Source: Chrysemys picta bellii (Eukaryota > Chordata > Testudines > Emydidae). Taken from it: a DNA stretch of 64,000 bases. The position numbers and the translations under genes are program-made. Shown piece by piece: positions 10,704 to 20,857 of the stretch. The stretch is from contig NC_088797.1 in NCBI RefSeq assembly GCF_011386835.1, positions 97,970,264 to 98,034,263 of the forward strand, given 5' to 3'. The notes below the pieces were generated by a model that saw only the letters and a list, made by a program, of their open reading frames with translations, was not told the origin of the DNA and made no database searches. The number at the start of each line of letters is the position of its first letter. Positions within the stretch are counted from its first letter, which is position 1.

Positions 10704-12462
10704 GTACTGTGAATCCGTGATGTGTACAATTGGTGGGGGTGGGAGTTGGTTTTCTTTTATAAAAATCCTGACTTTTCCTGGCTATGTGGCTGGTAGTGTG
10801 TTGTGATATTACAAAGGCAACTTGAGTTTGGGAATCTGCTTGGAATTTTTGCAGATTGCTATAGGTTGGAAGAGGCTGTCAGTCTCTGTGGAGGAGTGAT
10901 GGATTGATATGCCCTAGTAAGCACATAACCTCCACAGGAATGGTGTGTGTCTATGTATATAAAGTGTCTATGTACATAAAGTGAAGAAATTGATGGAAAT
11001 ACAGGGTTAAATGACTGGTGAAAGCCCTCAAAAGTCCTGGACTATTTCATCTCTTAATCACGGTGGGAAAGAAAAAAAAAAAGAGAGAAAAATGGCAGCC
11101 TATACTTGTTAAATATGTCCATCATTGTAATAAAAATAGGTTTTAGTTAATAAAATGAGACTCCATTTACTTGGGTGTTTCTAACAGATGTTTACAGTGA
11201 ATCAGTTTATAAATGTGACCTATTTAGTGTGGTTGCAAAAAGATATTTAGGTTATTGTCAACAATCATATTTTTTTGCATTGTGTATCTGTTTTATTAAT
11301 AAAACACCTATTTTCACCACAGTCCATTGTGGATATTCTTCAATTCCTGCCTACCATACCAAGAATCCACTATTAACTAAGCATGTACAGGAATTTAAGG
11401 ATGCATCACAAGGGAAAGAAAGGCTTTTTTTGAAGCTGACTTTGTAGTAAGCTTTTTGCCAAACCATGTAATACCATATTAAAGAAATAATATTAAACAT
11501 CAAACATTGTGAAAACACTGCCCTGTATTCCCATGGGACTTATTTTGACCAAAAGGTTTGAGTCTTGAGTTTCTGTTTAAGCAACTCCAACAGGAACAGA
11601 AGCCAGATCTCCAACCTTTGCTGTGAGTTACAGTTCATAAAGCTCTATTGGAATGCATAGTACAGGGAATTTTTAAAAATAATGAAATCTTGGTTTAGAC
11701 TTGGGCTTTTCCTTTCTTCCAGATCCATTTGTTTAAGACTAATATTCCTTCTATAAAAAGAGTTGCAAAAACATTTCAGAAAAGTTACAGTTCCTTGCAA
11801 AACAAACAGCCTGTAAATGTGGAATAACTTTTTTTTTTCCTTTGGTTGGTTTGATTTTTTGGGGTATGTATGTCTGTATTTAAAACCGTGATTAAATAAT
11901 GTTTGTTTGGTAAGCTAACTACTTTTAACCACAAATATCTAGAGGTAGGCCTCAACCAGAATTCGGAGTTCAGATCAGTGTTTGCAATACACACCCTTTC
12001 TAATAGATCAAATGCAGTTTCTGATTCTGAGTATCCCATACTTTGAGAAATCTCAGATCCAGATTTTGAATCTCCGAAGTCTGAGAGTTAAGATGGTTCA
12101 GATTCATCTTGTTTTGGTTGTTTCAAAAAAATAATGTGGCAAATCTGTATAAAGGCTTCTGGTTTTCATCATTACTACTACTAATACAGAAAATTCTGTC
12201 TTGTAACAGTGCTGCACATCTGCTTTTAGTCTGTGAAGCTGCATAGTGAAAGGCAAAACTAGTGGTATTTAAGCAACAAAGTATTGTAGAGGTGGTAAAG
12301 CATATTTATTTCAAGAAGGTTCACGTATTCATCATTTCACTTTTTCCTGTTTTTTCAATAGCTTCAGAAAATTCAGTCTCTAACATTTTCTTAAGCAAGA
12401 ATGTTTTTTTTGCCACTTTTAATCTTCAGATTTTCTTTAAGATTCCTTATTTGTTTTTGTAG
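10704..12462 (+). other. CPEB4: CPEB4 intron, no repeats recognised
   Basis: This 1.76-kb intron joins the two exons that build the first half of RRM1. It has no recognised transposon or RNA gene. ORFs at 11175-11447 and 11785-12039 have no homology I can recognise and are probably chance. Confidence 0.8.
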
Positions 12463-12552
12463 ATGAAATCACTGCCAGCTTTCGTAGGTTTGGACCTCTT
12501 GTGGTGGACTGGCCTCACAAAGCTGAAAGCAAGTCATATTTTCCACCTAAAG
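12463..12552 (+). CDS. CPEB4: CPEB4 exon: RRM1 middle part
   Basis: This 90-base exon follows a pyrimidine-rich tract ending tttttgtag and ends AAAG|gtaatt, with both ends in phase 1. It completes the codon left by the previous exon (GAT, Asp) and encodes EITASFRRFGPLVVDWPHKA then ESKSYFPPK. This is helix 1 and strand 2 of RRM1. The segment is almost invariant across CPEB2, CPEB3 and CPEB4. No stop or frameshift is present. The intron before it is only 1.76 kb, while the one after it is 24.5 kb and carries most of the transposons in the window. Confidence 0.97.
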
Positions 12553-12714
12553 GTAATTAGCTTAAAATAAGTCTACACTGGCTGTTCTGGAACGAGCAAA
12601 TGCCTGCTGCTGCTTTAAAAACATTAAATCCATTAAAACCACCAGCTTTGACTCTTTAAGATGGTTGCAGTCTCTTTCAATTACAATTCTTCTGCAGATA
12701 CCTTGTTTATGGGG

Positions 12715-12740
12715 CGGGGGGGGGGGGGGGGGGGAGGGGG
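12715..12740. repeat. Poly-G tract in intron
   Basis: A run of about 20 G, slightly interrupted, 160 bases after the exon. Similar G runs occur near 16381-16395 and 50626-50640. They have G-quadruplex potential on the transcript but no known role. Confidence 0.75.
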
Positions 12741-13412
12741 AGAAATTGCAGTCCATGTAACAAAAAGGTTTTTTTCAACAGTGAATCTATGGAGTCCCAT
12801 TTGAGTTGTACTCTGCTAGTGGAGGTTGCTCAGTTTAGTTAATCAGGAATTTGTATTTAAGCTAGTTTTATTCTGGGGGGAGGGTTGCAAAATTTCCCCT
12901 GTTAATTGAGCTCTGCCAGTTAGTAGCAACAATAAGAATGTTAATGTAAACAAGGCTTCCATGGCATTGAAACTTTTGAAACAATGTCATTTAGACCAGT
13001 TTGGGGTTGGGGAGGAGGTGGTTTGGGAGAGTTTCTTGGCTTTATACATTCCGTCTTTTATTGAATACCCACAGCTCCTGCATTTTTGTAACTATCATAT
13101 AGCATACCTTCTGTAGCCACAAGGGTGGGTTAGCACTCATATTCAGAGATCCTTCCATTCTCCCCTGGCCATGAATATTCACAATTGTTCTTAAGGCTGG
13201 TTTGGCAGCACATTGTACTGTGTTTGGTCACTGAGCTATCACTCCTACTATACTTTTTAGATGCACTTTTATGTGCAAACCGCTACTCTTACCAGAAGTT
13301 TTTTAAACTGCTTGAGGCATGGTAACTTCTTTGTGACAAGTAAGTCTCCTGCAAATACCATTTAGGACATTTCTGTCTCAAAAGAAAACTGCTGTCAGTG
13401 GTTATTTTAGAA

Positions 13413-13633
13413 CAGGGGTTCTCAAACTGGGGTTCGGGACCCCTCAGGGGGTCATGAGATTATTACATGGGGGGGTCGTGAGCTGTCAGCTTCCACCCCA
13501 AACACCGCTTTGCCTCCAGCATTTATAATGGTGTTAAATATATAAAAACGTGTTTTTAATTTATAAGAGGGGGTCACACTCAGAGACTTGCTATGTGAAA
13601 TGGGTCACCAGTACAAAAGTTTGGGAACCACTG
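13413..13633. mobile_element. Short hAT MITE with exact 8-bp target duplication
   Basis: Ends are CAGGGGTTCTCAAACTGGGG and the inverse of AAAGTTTGGGAACCACTG. TTTTAGAA is present at 13405-13412 and again at 13634-13641. At 221 bp it is an internally deleted, non-autonomous copy. Confidence 0.92.
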
Positions 13634-14239
13634 TTTTAGAACATCTGCTCATGTATAAATAAGATGAAGCAAACATATGCTTTTGAGTGTAGTTCCTAAA
13701 AGTTGCAACTAACTAATGTAGTGCCTTACACAGCTTTAGGTTCTTTCTAGTCAGAGAGTTCCTATTCTAGCTTCAGCCAAGAAGTAAAATGAGTTCCTAC
13801 TTGACCGGATATCTCCTAGACCTCCACAAGTTTGTTTGCTGTGACTTTGTGAATAACTAATTTAATTACAAATTTGTTGCAGATTAACATGAGACTTCAT
13901 TAGTTAGGATCAGATTTGTTCTGTATTCCGGGAGGCTAAATCAGTCCACTGTCAGACTTGTAAAAATGTTTTTGAGTAAGATCTATTTTAGTGGAAGACA
14001 AGGGAATCCAGCCTCTCTTCTATTTCTGTCATGATTCTATTATGGGGAACAACTTTCAAAGCCCCTGCCAGTTGCTCTAGAATGTCTGTCTGAAAGTGCT
14101 AAACAGTCAGTCCCAACTGTTCCTGATTATTTATAACTGGCTTCTTAGTTATCAATCAGGGCTTCAGCATCGTCCTTCCAGCATGCCTGTCTTTAGGATT
14201 CACTTGTACTTGTACTAAGCCTGTTGATCAAGTATATTT

Positions 14240-14765
14240 GACTTACAATATACTTGTTGACACCCTCAAAGAATGCTCATAGATTAGTGATGGATGACTT
14301 CCCTTTACAAAAGCCATATTGACTCATATTGTGTTTATCTGTGTCTGATAATTGTGTTCTTTACTATAGTTTCAACTAATTTGCCTGGTACTGAAGTTAG
14401 CCTTACTGGCCTGTAATTGCCAGGATTGCCTCTGGAGACTTTTTAAAAAAATCTGCATTACATTAATTACCCTCTAGTCATCAAGTACAGAGCTGATTTA
14501 AGCGATAGATTACATACCACAGTTGTTAGTTCTGAAATTTCATATCTGAGTGCCTTCAGAGCTCTTGGGTGAATACCATCTGATCCTGCTGACTTATTAC
14601 TGTTTAATTTATCAATTTGTTTCAAAACCTCCTCTATTGACACCTCAATCTGGGACAATTCCTCAGATTTGTCATCTAAAAAGAATGGCTCGCATGTGAG
14701 GATCTCCCCCATATCCTCTGTAGTGGAGACCAATGCAAAGAATTTTCTTAACTTCTCCACAATGT
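14240..14765 (-). mobile_element. Inverted CR1/L2-like LINE fragment (pre-RT region)
   Basis: On the - strand a 97-residue open frame (14760-14467) includes SEELSQIEVSIEEVLKQIDK and LNSNKSAGSDGIHPRALKAL. The NKSAGSDGIHPRALK block is the conserved start of the reverse transcriptase domain in CR1/L2-type LINEs (normally NKSPGPDGIHPRVLK). Toward lower coordinates the translation stays RT-like (PGKLVETIVKN-like) with a frame break near 14465. It is truncated at both ends and non-functional. Confidence 0.78.
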
Positions 14766-17700
14766 CACATATGATGGCCTGATGTGTGGCACCCTCAATT
14801 ACTGCAGTATCAGAAAAAGTTCATGAATTTTTCTGGGTGATCCATCTGCTAGTCATGAGGCTATGTAAATACCTGGATAGAACCTGGCCCTAGAGTGTAG
14901 AGTACTGTCAACGTAGCCTACTGACACTTATGTGATGGCAGAGTATTTGTAACAAAAAACTGCGGGAAGTTCTGGGCTTGTTCATCAGACATGACACTGA
15001 AAGGACTAAACCATGTATTTTGTCTAACACTACAAAATACTGTAATTGTCTGCATATATTTTAAAGGGTTTTCTAAATTGGTTTCACTGCATAAATGAGT
15101 AAGTATGCATCTGCCTTCTATTTTTAAAATGGCTTGGCTATCAATCACAAGATCACATTTATGGATGTTTAAAAAAAAAAAAAAACACCTGAGTAAAAAA
15201 ACAACAATCTATATAGTATGCATTTTGTCCTTGGTAAATGCAGAATCTGGATTGCTGGGAGACGAGGGTAGTGGTGATACACAGCTGTTTGTCACTAAAT
15301 GTGTAGATTATGCACTTGAACAAGAGAAGCTGTTAGCAGCAGCTGACAATGTGTGTAAGAGGCTATTTCTAGTCCCTTGCACGTTTAAATTACTGCTTTT
15401 GCATGGCATTTTTCTGCTTTGTGTTGAAATGCTCAATGCTGTTTCTTTTTATCAGTGCCTCCCATGAGGTGAATCAAATGCTTTGCTTCTCAATAAGGCC
15501 AAATTATTACTGCTGCCTGAAGATTCTTTAGGTGACTTGCATACTTCATAACCTATCATAAACAAATGCTTAAAGGGACTGGCAAAATTATAAATGCCAT
15601 GTGCTAGTCTCGGGGAAGCAGATGCTCAAATTGTACCACGTTTACTTGTATTTTATTGCAGAGTTTTGAGAATTTAAATGCGATTTGTGGTTGAGTTTTC
15701 TTTTAAATACTTATGAGATTTCAAGAAATAATGAGAAGTTCTAAAGAAAAATACTGGAAGCAGCAATACATAACTATGACTCAGCCACTTTAGACCTGGT
15801 AATCTATTTTATTCAGGCAAAAGCTGGACATTTAATTTAAATATGATTTTTTTTGAATACTGGCCAGTAAATCTAGAGTCTAACATTTTTAACTTGAGCA
15901 ATACACCAAATGCAGTAATTAACTTGTTTCTTATACATTATTTTGTGTTAAGCAGATAGTACACTACTGTTTTTAAAATAGTTTTACTTTTCCTTGTATG
16001 TAGTACTGGCTTGCAAACTTGAAAAGAATATCTCCCCTCTTACTTGTTTCTCTGTGATAAGTATTTATTTTTCCGAAGACTAAAGTGAGGGTGAAATTCA
16101 CATGGTTAGTGGGAGCTGCTATGACACCTTTGAAAAAGGTGCCTGAGTGCTGCTCCCTTCACTGGATTATGGCTAGCAAGAATAGGGGAGGGAGGGAAGG
16201 CAGCCTCTGGTTTCATCCATTCCCCACTTTGAAAGGGAGGAGATGGGGAAAGAACAAATGGGTTCCAGGGACTGAAAAAGATGTAGGATGTGGGGTGGGT
16301 GGAGCTAATGTGATAATTGGGAGGCTTTTGAGGTCAGAGTGGAATTAAACACACAGGCAAAAATGAGATTAAGTGTATCGGGGGGGGGGGGGAGGGAAGA
16401 ATGAGTGAGGTTGCCCCAAATTCCTCCCCTCCCTGGCTCCCTTCCAATACTTTTGTCCTGGTCTCCTCTCCCACCAGTCACCTTCCAGTGCTTCTGAGGG
16501 ATTTGGGTGAAATATACCATCTGCATTTCTCCATTCCATTCACGCTACTTAATGGGGGACACTGAGGGGAAAACAGTAACCTCTTTTCACCAGCAAGAAA
16601 ATACCACACAGGGAACTGCCTGCACCAAGCACTATTGTGAAGTCATTATCTTACTTTACTAGGAGTGAATGGACCAAGTTTAAGATTGGAGTAATATAAG
16701 CATAAACCCATTTGTTAAAATCCAAGAGGAGCCACTGGACTATATTTTCTGAATATTTAGTACACTGTATTCTGTTTAACAGGAGTCCACTCAGCAATGC
16801 ACTTTAGTATGCAGAAACACTAAAGAATTCCAAACTGAGATTCTAAGATGAATTAATGTCTTGTAATTAACCTTAAAAGAATGCTGCCATCACTTTAAAT
16901 TTATGCTTTTCCATTTTTATTTAAACTGTTTATAAAACATTTGAAGATCAAAACCTCTTTTTGGACATTTTGGCCAGTTTCCTTTGGGGAACACCGTATT
17001 TTGCGGTGGTTCTTCTGGTGCACAGGCAAAATGAGTCTGTGTGCACAACTTGGATGACCGCATCCAAGCGTAGCTTACAGAGCATTAGGCAGAAATTTTG
17101 TGATATAGAGTTAATCTTCCTATAAATTTTTTTTCTGGATTTTGTGGACATGAGATGGCCTCCTACCTAATATAACAATCTCTTGTACTAGAACTACATT
17201 TTTTGGCTTAAATAGTCTATTTAATACTAATTAATATTATTTAATACTAATACCATTAAGTCCTTGAGCAGCACAAATATCTTTATTTAAAAAATAAGCT
17301 TAGTGATCATAATGCCATATTGACTTGAGTGAAAATTGAAGTTATCCATCCACAGATGCAATACAGATATCAACAATGCAAGTTCTTTGAGTATTTTTCC
17401 ATGTGGTCCCATTGTAGAAACATTTATCTTTTGCACATAAGCCTAGAATCTTTTAGCCAGCAGTGTCCACTGGGGCTGTGCAGTACACCCTGTATACTCT
17501 TTCAACCCCTACAGCAAGATTATAAAAGATGGATCAGCCCCAACTGGCACTCAGTTCATTCACACTGCCTGTTGGTAGCAAGTTGGAACATCAGGGGTCT
17601 TTCTGCTTCATTGTAGCTTTGACAGTTTAGGATTGTTATTAGTGCAATTTTGAATAGGTTTTTTTTATTGTTTTTAGGCAACCGGTTTAAATAAAACCTA

Positions 17701-18333
17701 ACATTTCTGTCTTTAGTCTTGCCTCTGTACTGAGAGTAAATCTGGTGGTGGAAAACAGGTCTTTGGACTTTAAAATCTACCTTACCTGAGATAGCTTTGC
17801 TGCTAATGATGCACATTCAAAATGTTTCCTTTGTTTAGAGGAGTCTCACATCTTTATCAAATATGTAATGCTTTTTTGAAGCATACACAGAGGTCTCATT
17901 GATGCTCATTTTTTAATGGAAAAATGTATGCGAAGTACAGCTGATTCTGAGGGGTCCCCTCAAGAGTAGTCTCTTCTCGTTTTGAACCCAGTTTCAACAA
18001 GTGCCCAAACTACTAGAGAGACAACTCTGGGAGAAGAGATCTGCTGGCTCTGAGAGCTCATGCTGCTAGCATGCTTCAGAGAGGTCTTAAATCCCCTGGT
18101 TCTCATCTTTGTGGCATGATATGCCTTCCTCTTATACAGTGCAGACCTAGCCCTCTTAGCTTCCATGGAACCCTCAGCCTCTTCTATCGACTCCTTATTT
18201 GGCTGCATTGAGGTCCAGAGTAAAATTGCTGCCACCTCCTACAGATCCTGCTGGAGAATCCTAATCATTTCATCAAGAGCTTCTGCAAACTGCTGAGTTA
18301 GAACCTCATATTGATGGGAAAGATCTAATAGAG

Positions 18334-18488
18334 CAGTGGTTCTCAACCTATTTACCATTGTGGGCCGTATATGCAGCTCTCTGTTATGTGGGTCACATCC
18401 ACACAATACATATACAACTTGTATGGCCCTGAGGATGTGACATGGGCTGCAGTTTTGTGCTGACTGAGCTGCAGGTAGAGAACCACTG
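18334..18488. mobile_element. Short hAT MITE inside the DIRS region
   Basis: Ends are CAGTGGTTCTCAACCTATTT and the inverse of GGTAGAGAACCACTG. Flanks TAATAGAG and TAATGTAG match at 6 of 8 positions, so the target duplication is degraded. Confidence 0.8.
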
Positions 18489-18763
18489 TAATGTAGGAAT
18501 ACAAGGATTAGCCTATTCTCTAGCCCAGGGGTAGGCAACCTTTCAGAAGTGGTGTGCCGAGTCTTCATTTATTCACTTTAATTTAAGGTTTCGTGTGCCG
18601 GTAATACATTTTAACGTTTTTTTAGAAGGTGTCTCTCTCTAAGTCTATATTATATAACTAAACTATTGTTGTATGTAAAGTAAACAAGGTTTTCAAAAAG
18701 TTTAAGAAGCTTTATTTAAAATTAAATTAAAATGCTGATCTTATGCTGCCAGCCTGCTCAGCC

Positions 18764-19205
18764 CGCTGGGTGTGGGGGGCGTTCAGGGCAGAGGGCTGGG
18801 TGTTGGGGGGACTCGAGGTCAGGGCAGAAGACTGGGTGTGGGGGGGTTCAGGGCAGAAGGCTGGGTGTGGGGGGGACTCGAGGTCAGGGCAGAGGGCTGG
18901 GGGGGGGTGGAGGTGCAGGGCACAAGGCTGGGTGTGTGTGGGGGGGTTCAGGGCAGAGGGCTGGGTGTTGGAAGCGACTCGAGGTCAGCGCAGAGGGCTG
19001 GGGTGTGTGTGGAGGTGCAGGGCACAAGGCTGGGTGTGGGGGGGGTTCAGGGCAGAGGGCTGGGTGTTGGGGGTGACTCGAGGTCAGGGCAGAGGGCTGG
19101 GGTGTGTGTGGAGGTGCAGGGCACAAGCCTGGGTGTTGGGGGCGACTCGAGGTCAGGGCAGAGGGCTGGGGTGTGTGGGGGGTGCAGGGCAGAAGGCTGG
19201 GGTGC
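18764..19205. repeat. G-rich minisatellite inside a hAT element
   Basis: Blocks of the form GGTTCAGGGCAGAGGGCTGG, ACTCGAGGTCAGGGCAGAGG and GGAGGTGCAGGGCACAAGGC alternate many times, making a higher-order repeat with a basic unit of roughly 30-35 bp. Variation between blocks suggests repeated local duplication. The + strand is very G-rich. Confidence 0.85.
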
Positions 19206-19588
19206 TCGGCTCGTGGGGGTGCTCCCAGCCCCCTGCCCTGAGCGGCTCATGGCAGGGGGCTGGGAGGGATATGCCTTGTTCCATCCCCTTCCCCAAGGCC
19301 CATCCCTACCTCTCTCTGCCTGCTCTATGGAGCAGGGAGCATGCTGCACTTGGCTCAGCTCCCCCTCCCCCTCCAAGGGCCGTCGCCGGCAGGGAGAGGG
19401 ATGGTGAGGAGGAGGTGCCGGAATGCACCATGCTTTGGGAAGAAGCGGGGGAGGGGGGAAGCTTGGCTGCCGCAGGACCAAGCTTCTGCCTCCTGCTCCC
19501 GCAGGGGAGAGCGGTGGGAGGGGGGGCTGAGTAGGGCTGGGGGCCAGGACCCCCCCCCCCCACTGCTCTCCCCTGTGGGGGCAGGAGG

Positions 19589-19931
19589 CAGGGCCGGCTC
19601 CAGGCACCCAAGCACATGCTTGGGGCAGCACCTGGTAAGGGGCGGCGGGGGAGCGCGGCATGGCATTCTGCAGGGTGGGGGGCGCTCCGGCAGCACGGGC
19701 GCGGCGCTGGGGCTCCGGCGGCGTGGGGGGCGGCGCGGGGCTCGACGCTTGGGGGGTTCCGGTGGCGCGGGGCGCGGCGCTGGGGGGGGGTCCGCTGGCG
19801 CTCCGGGGGGGGCGTCCGGTGGCGCGGAGCTCGGCGGGGAGGCGGCACGGGGTGCGGCGCTCGGCGGGGGTTCGTGGGGCGGCGCTTCTTTTTTGCTGCT
19901 TGGGGCAGCAAAAAAGTTAGAGCCGGCCCTG
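19589..19931. mobile_element. hAT-type MITE nested in the larger hAT element
   Basis: Ends are CAGGGCCGGCTCCAGGCACC and the inverse of AGAGCCGGCCCTG. GCAGGAGG is found at 19581-19588 and again at 19932-19939. It is extremely GC-rich inside, with GGCGGCGC-type runs. No coding sequence. Confidence 0.85.
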
Positions 19932-20122
19932 GCAGGAGGCAGAAGCTTGGTCCTGCGGCAGCCAAGCTTCTCCCCACCCCCGCTTCTCCCCACAGCATGG
20001 TGCTTTCCTCCCCTCCGCCGCCTCCTCTCACTGGGCAGGCAGCATGCCACTCAAAATCGGCTCGCGTGCCGTGTTTGGCATGCGTGCAGTAGGTTGCCGA
20101 CCCCTGCTCTAGCCATATCTTT

Positions 20123-20417
20123 GGGCTTGTCTTCACTACCAGGGTAACTGGACTTAAGTTACACTACTCCAACTACGTGAATAATATAGCTGGAGTCGAC
20201 GTAGCTTAGGTTGACTTACCCCGGTGTCTTCACTGCACTGCGTCAATCGGAGATGCCTTCCGATCGATTTACCTTAATCTTCTCGGGGAGCTGGAGTACT
20301 GGGATTGACCGGAGAGTGCTCTGCCGTCAATTTAGCGGGTCTTCACTAGACCTGCTAAATCGACCCTTACTGCATTGATTGCAGCAGCGTCAATCTCCCC
20401 GTAGTGAAGATCAGCCC
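20123..20417. mobile_element. Harbinger-related MITE
   Basis: Ends are GGGCTTGTCTTCACTACCAG and the inverse, GGGCTGATCTTCACTACGGG. TTT flanks both sides (20120-20122 and 20418-20420). The termini resemble those of the full Harbinger element at 43552-47858, so this is probably a non-autonomous relative. It sits in the DIRS-like gag region. Confidence 0.8.
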
Positions 20418-20471
20418 TTTGTCATCATTTGACAAGGTCATGACTCCATCTAATAAGTTCACTATAGACTA

Positions 20472-20857
20472 TTGTAGAAATCTCAGTTATGAACACCTCG
20501 GGAATGGAGGTTGTTCGTAACTCTGAAATGTTCGTAACTCGGAACAAAACATTATGGTTGTTCTTTCAAACGTTTACAACTGAAATTGACTTAATAAAGC
20601 TTTGAAACTGTACTATGCAGACGAAAAATACTGCTTTTACCCATCTTAATTTAAATAAAAGAAGCAGAGAAACAGTCTTGTTAAATCTTTTTTAAACTTT
20701 CCCTTTATTTTTTTAGTAGTTTAACACAGTACTGTACTATATTTGCTTTTTTTTTCTTCTCTGCTGCTGCTTGATTACATATTTCTGGTTCCAAATGAGG
20801 TTTGTGGTTGACCGGTCAGTTCGTAACTCTGGTGTTCCTAACTCTGACATTCTACTG
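20472..20857. mobile_element. pogo/Tigger-like MITE, copy 2
   Basis: The left end is worn (TTGTAGAAATCTCAGTTATG) and the right end reads CATTCTACTG, flanked by TA at 20470-20471 and 20858-20859. Interior matches copies 1 and 3 (GAACACCTCGGGAATGGAGG; GGTTCCAAATGAGG). Removing it restores a gag-like frame of the DIRS element. Confidence 0.87.

Larger units (their letters stand above)
18526..20106. mobile_element. 1.58-kb non-autonomous hAT element with exact 8-bp target duplication
   Basis: Ends are CAGGGGTAGGCAACCTTTCA and the inverse of GTAGGTTGCCGACCCCTG. CTCTAGCC occurs at 18518-18525 and 20107-20114. The interior has a G-rich minisatellite (18764-19205) and a second hAT-type element (19589-19931). 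The many long ORFs on both strands arise from GC-rich repeats and are not genes. The element interrupts the DIRS-like sequence. Confidence 0.92.

Noticed and set aside
17960..18235. A 91-codon - strand ORF (KRARSALYKRKAYHATKMRT) as a gene
   Set aside because: It is next to the DIRS-like remnant, has no recognised domain, and is most likely part of retrotransposon sequence or chance.
18743..20147. Several ORFs of 150-276 codons on both strands
   Set aside because: They lie in GC-rich minisatellite and hAT interiors, are Gly/Arg or Pro/Ser-rich, overlap on both strands, and match no protein family.
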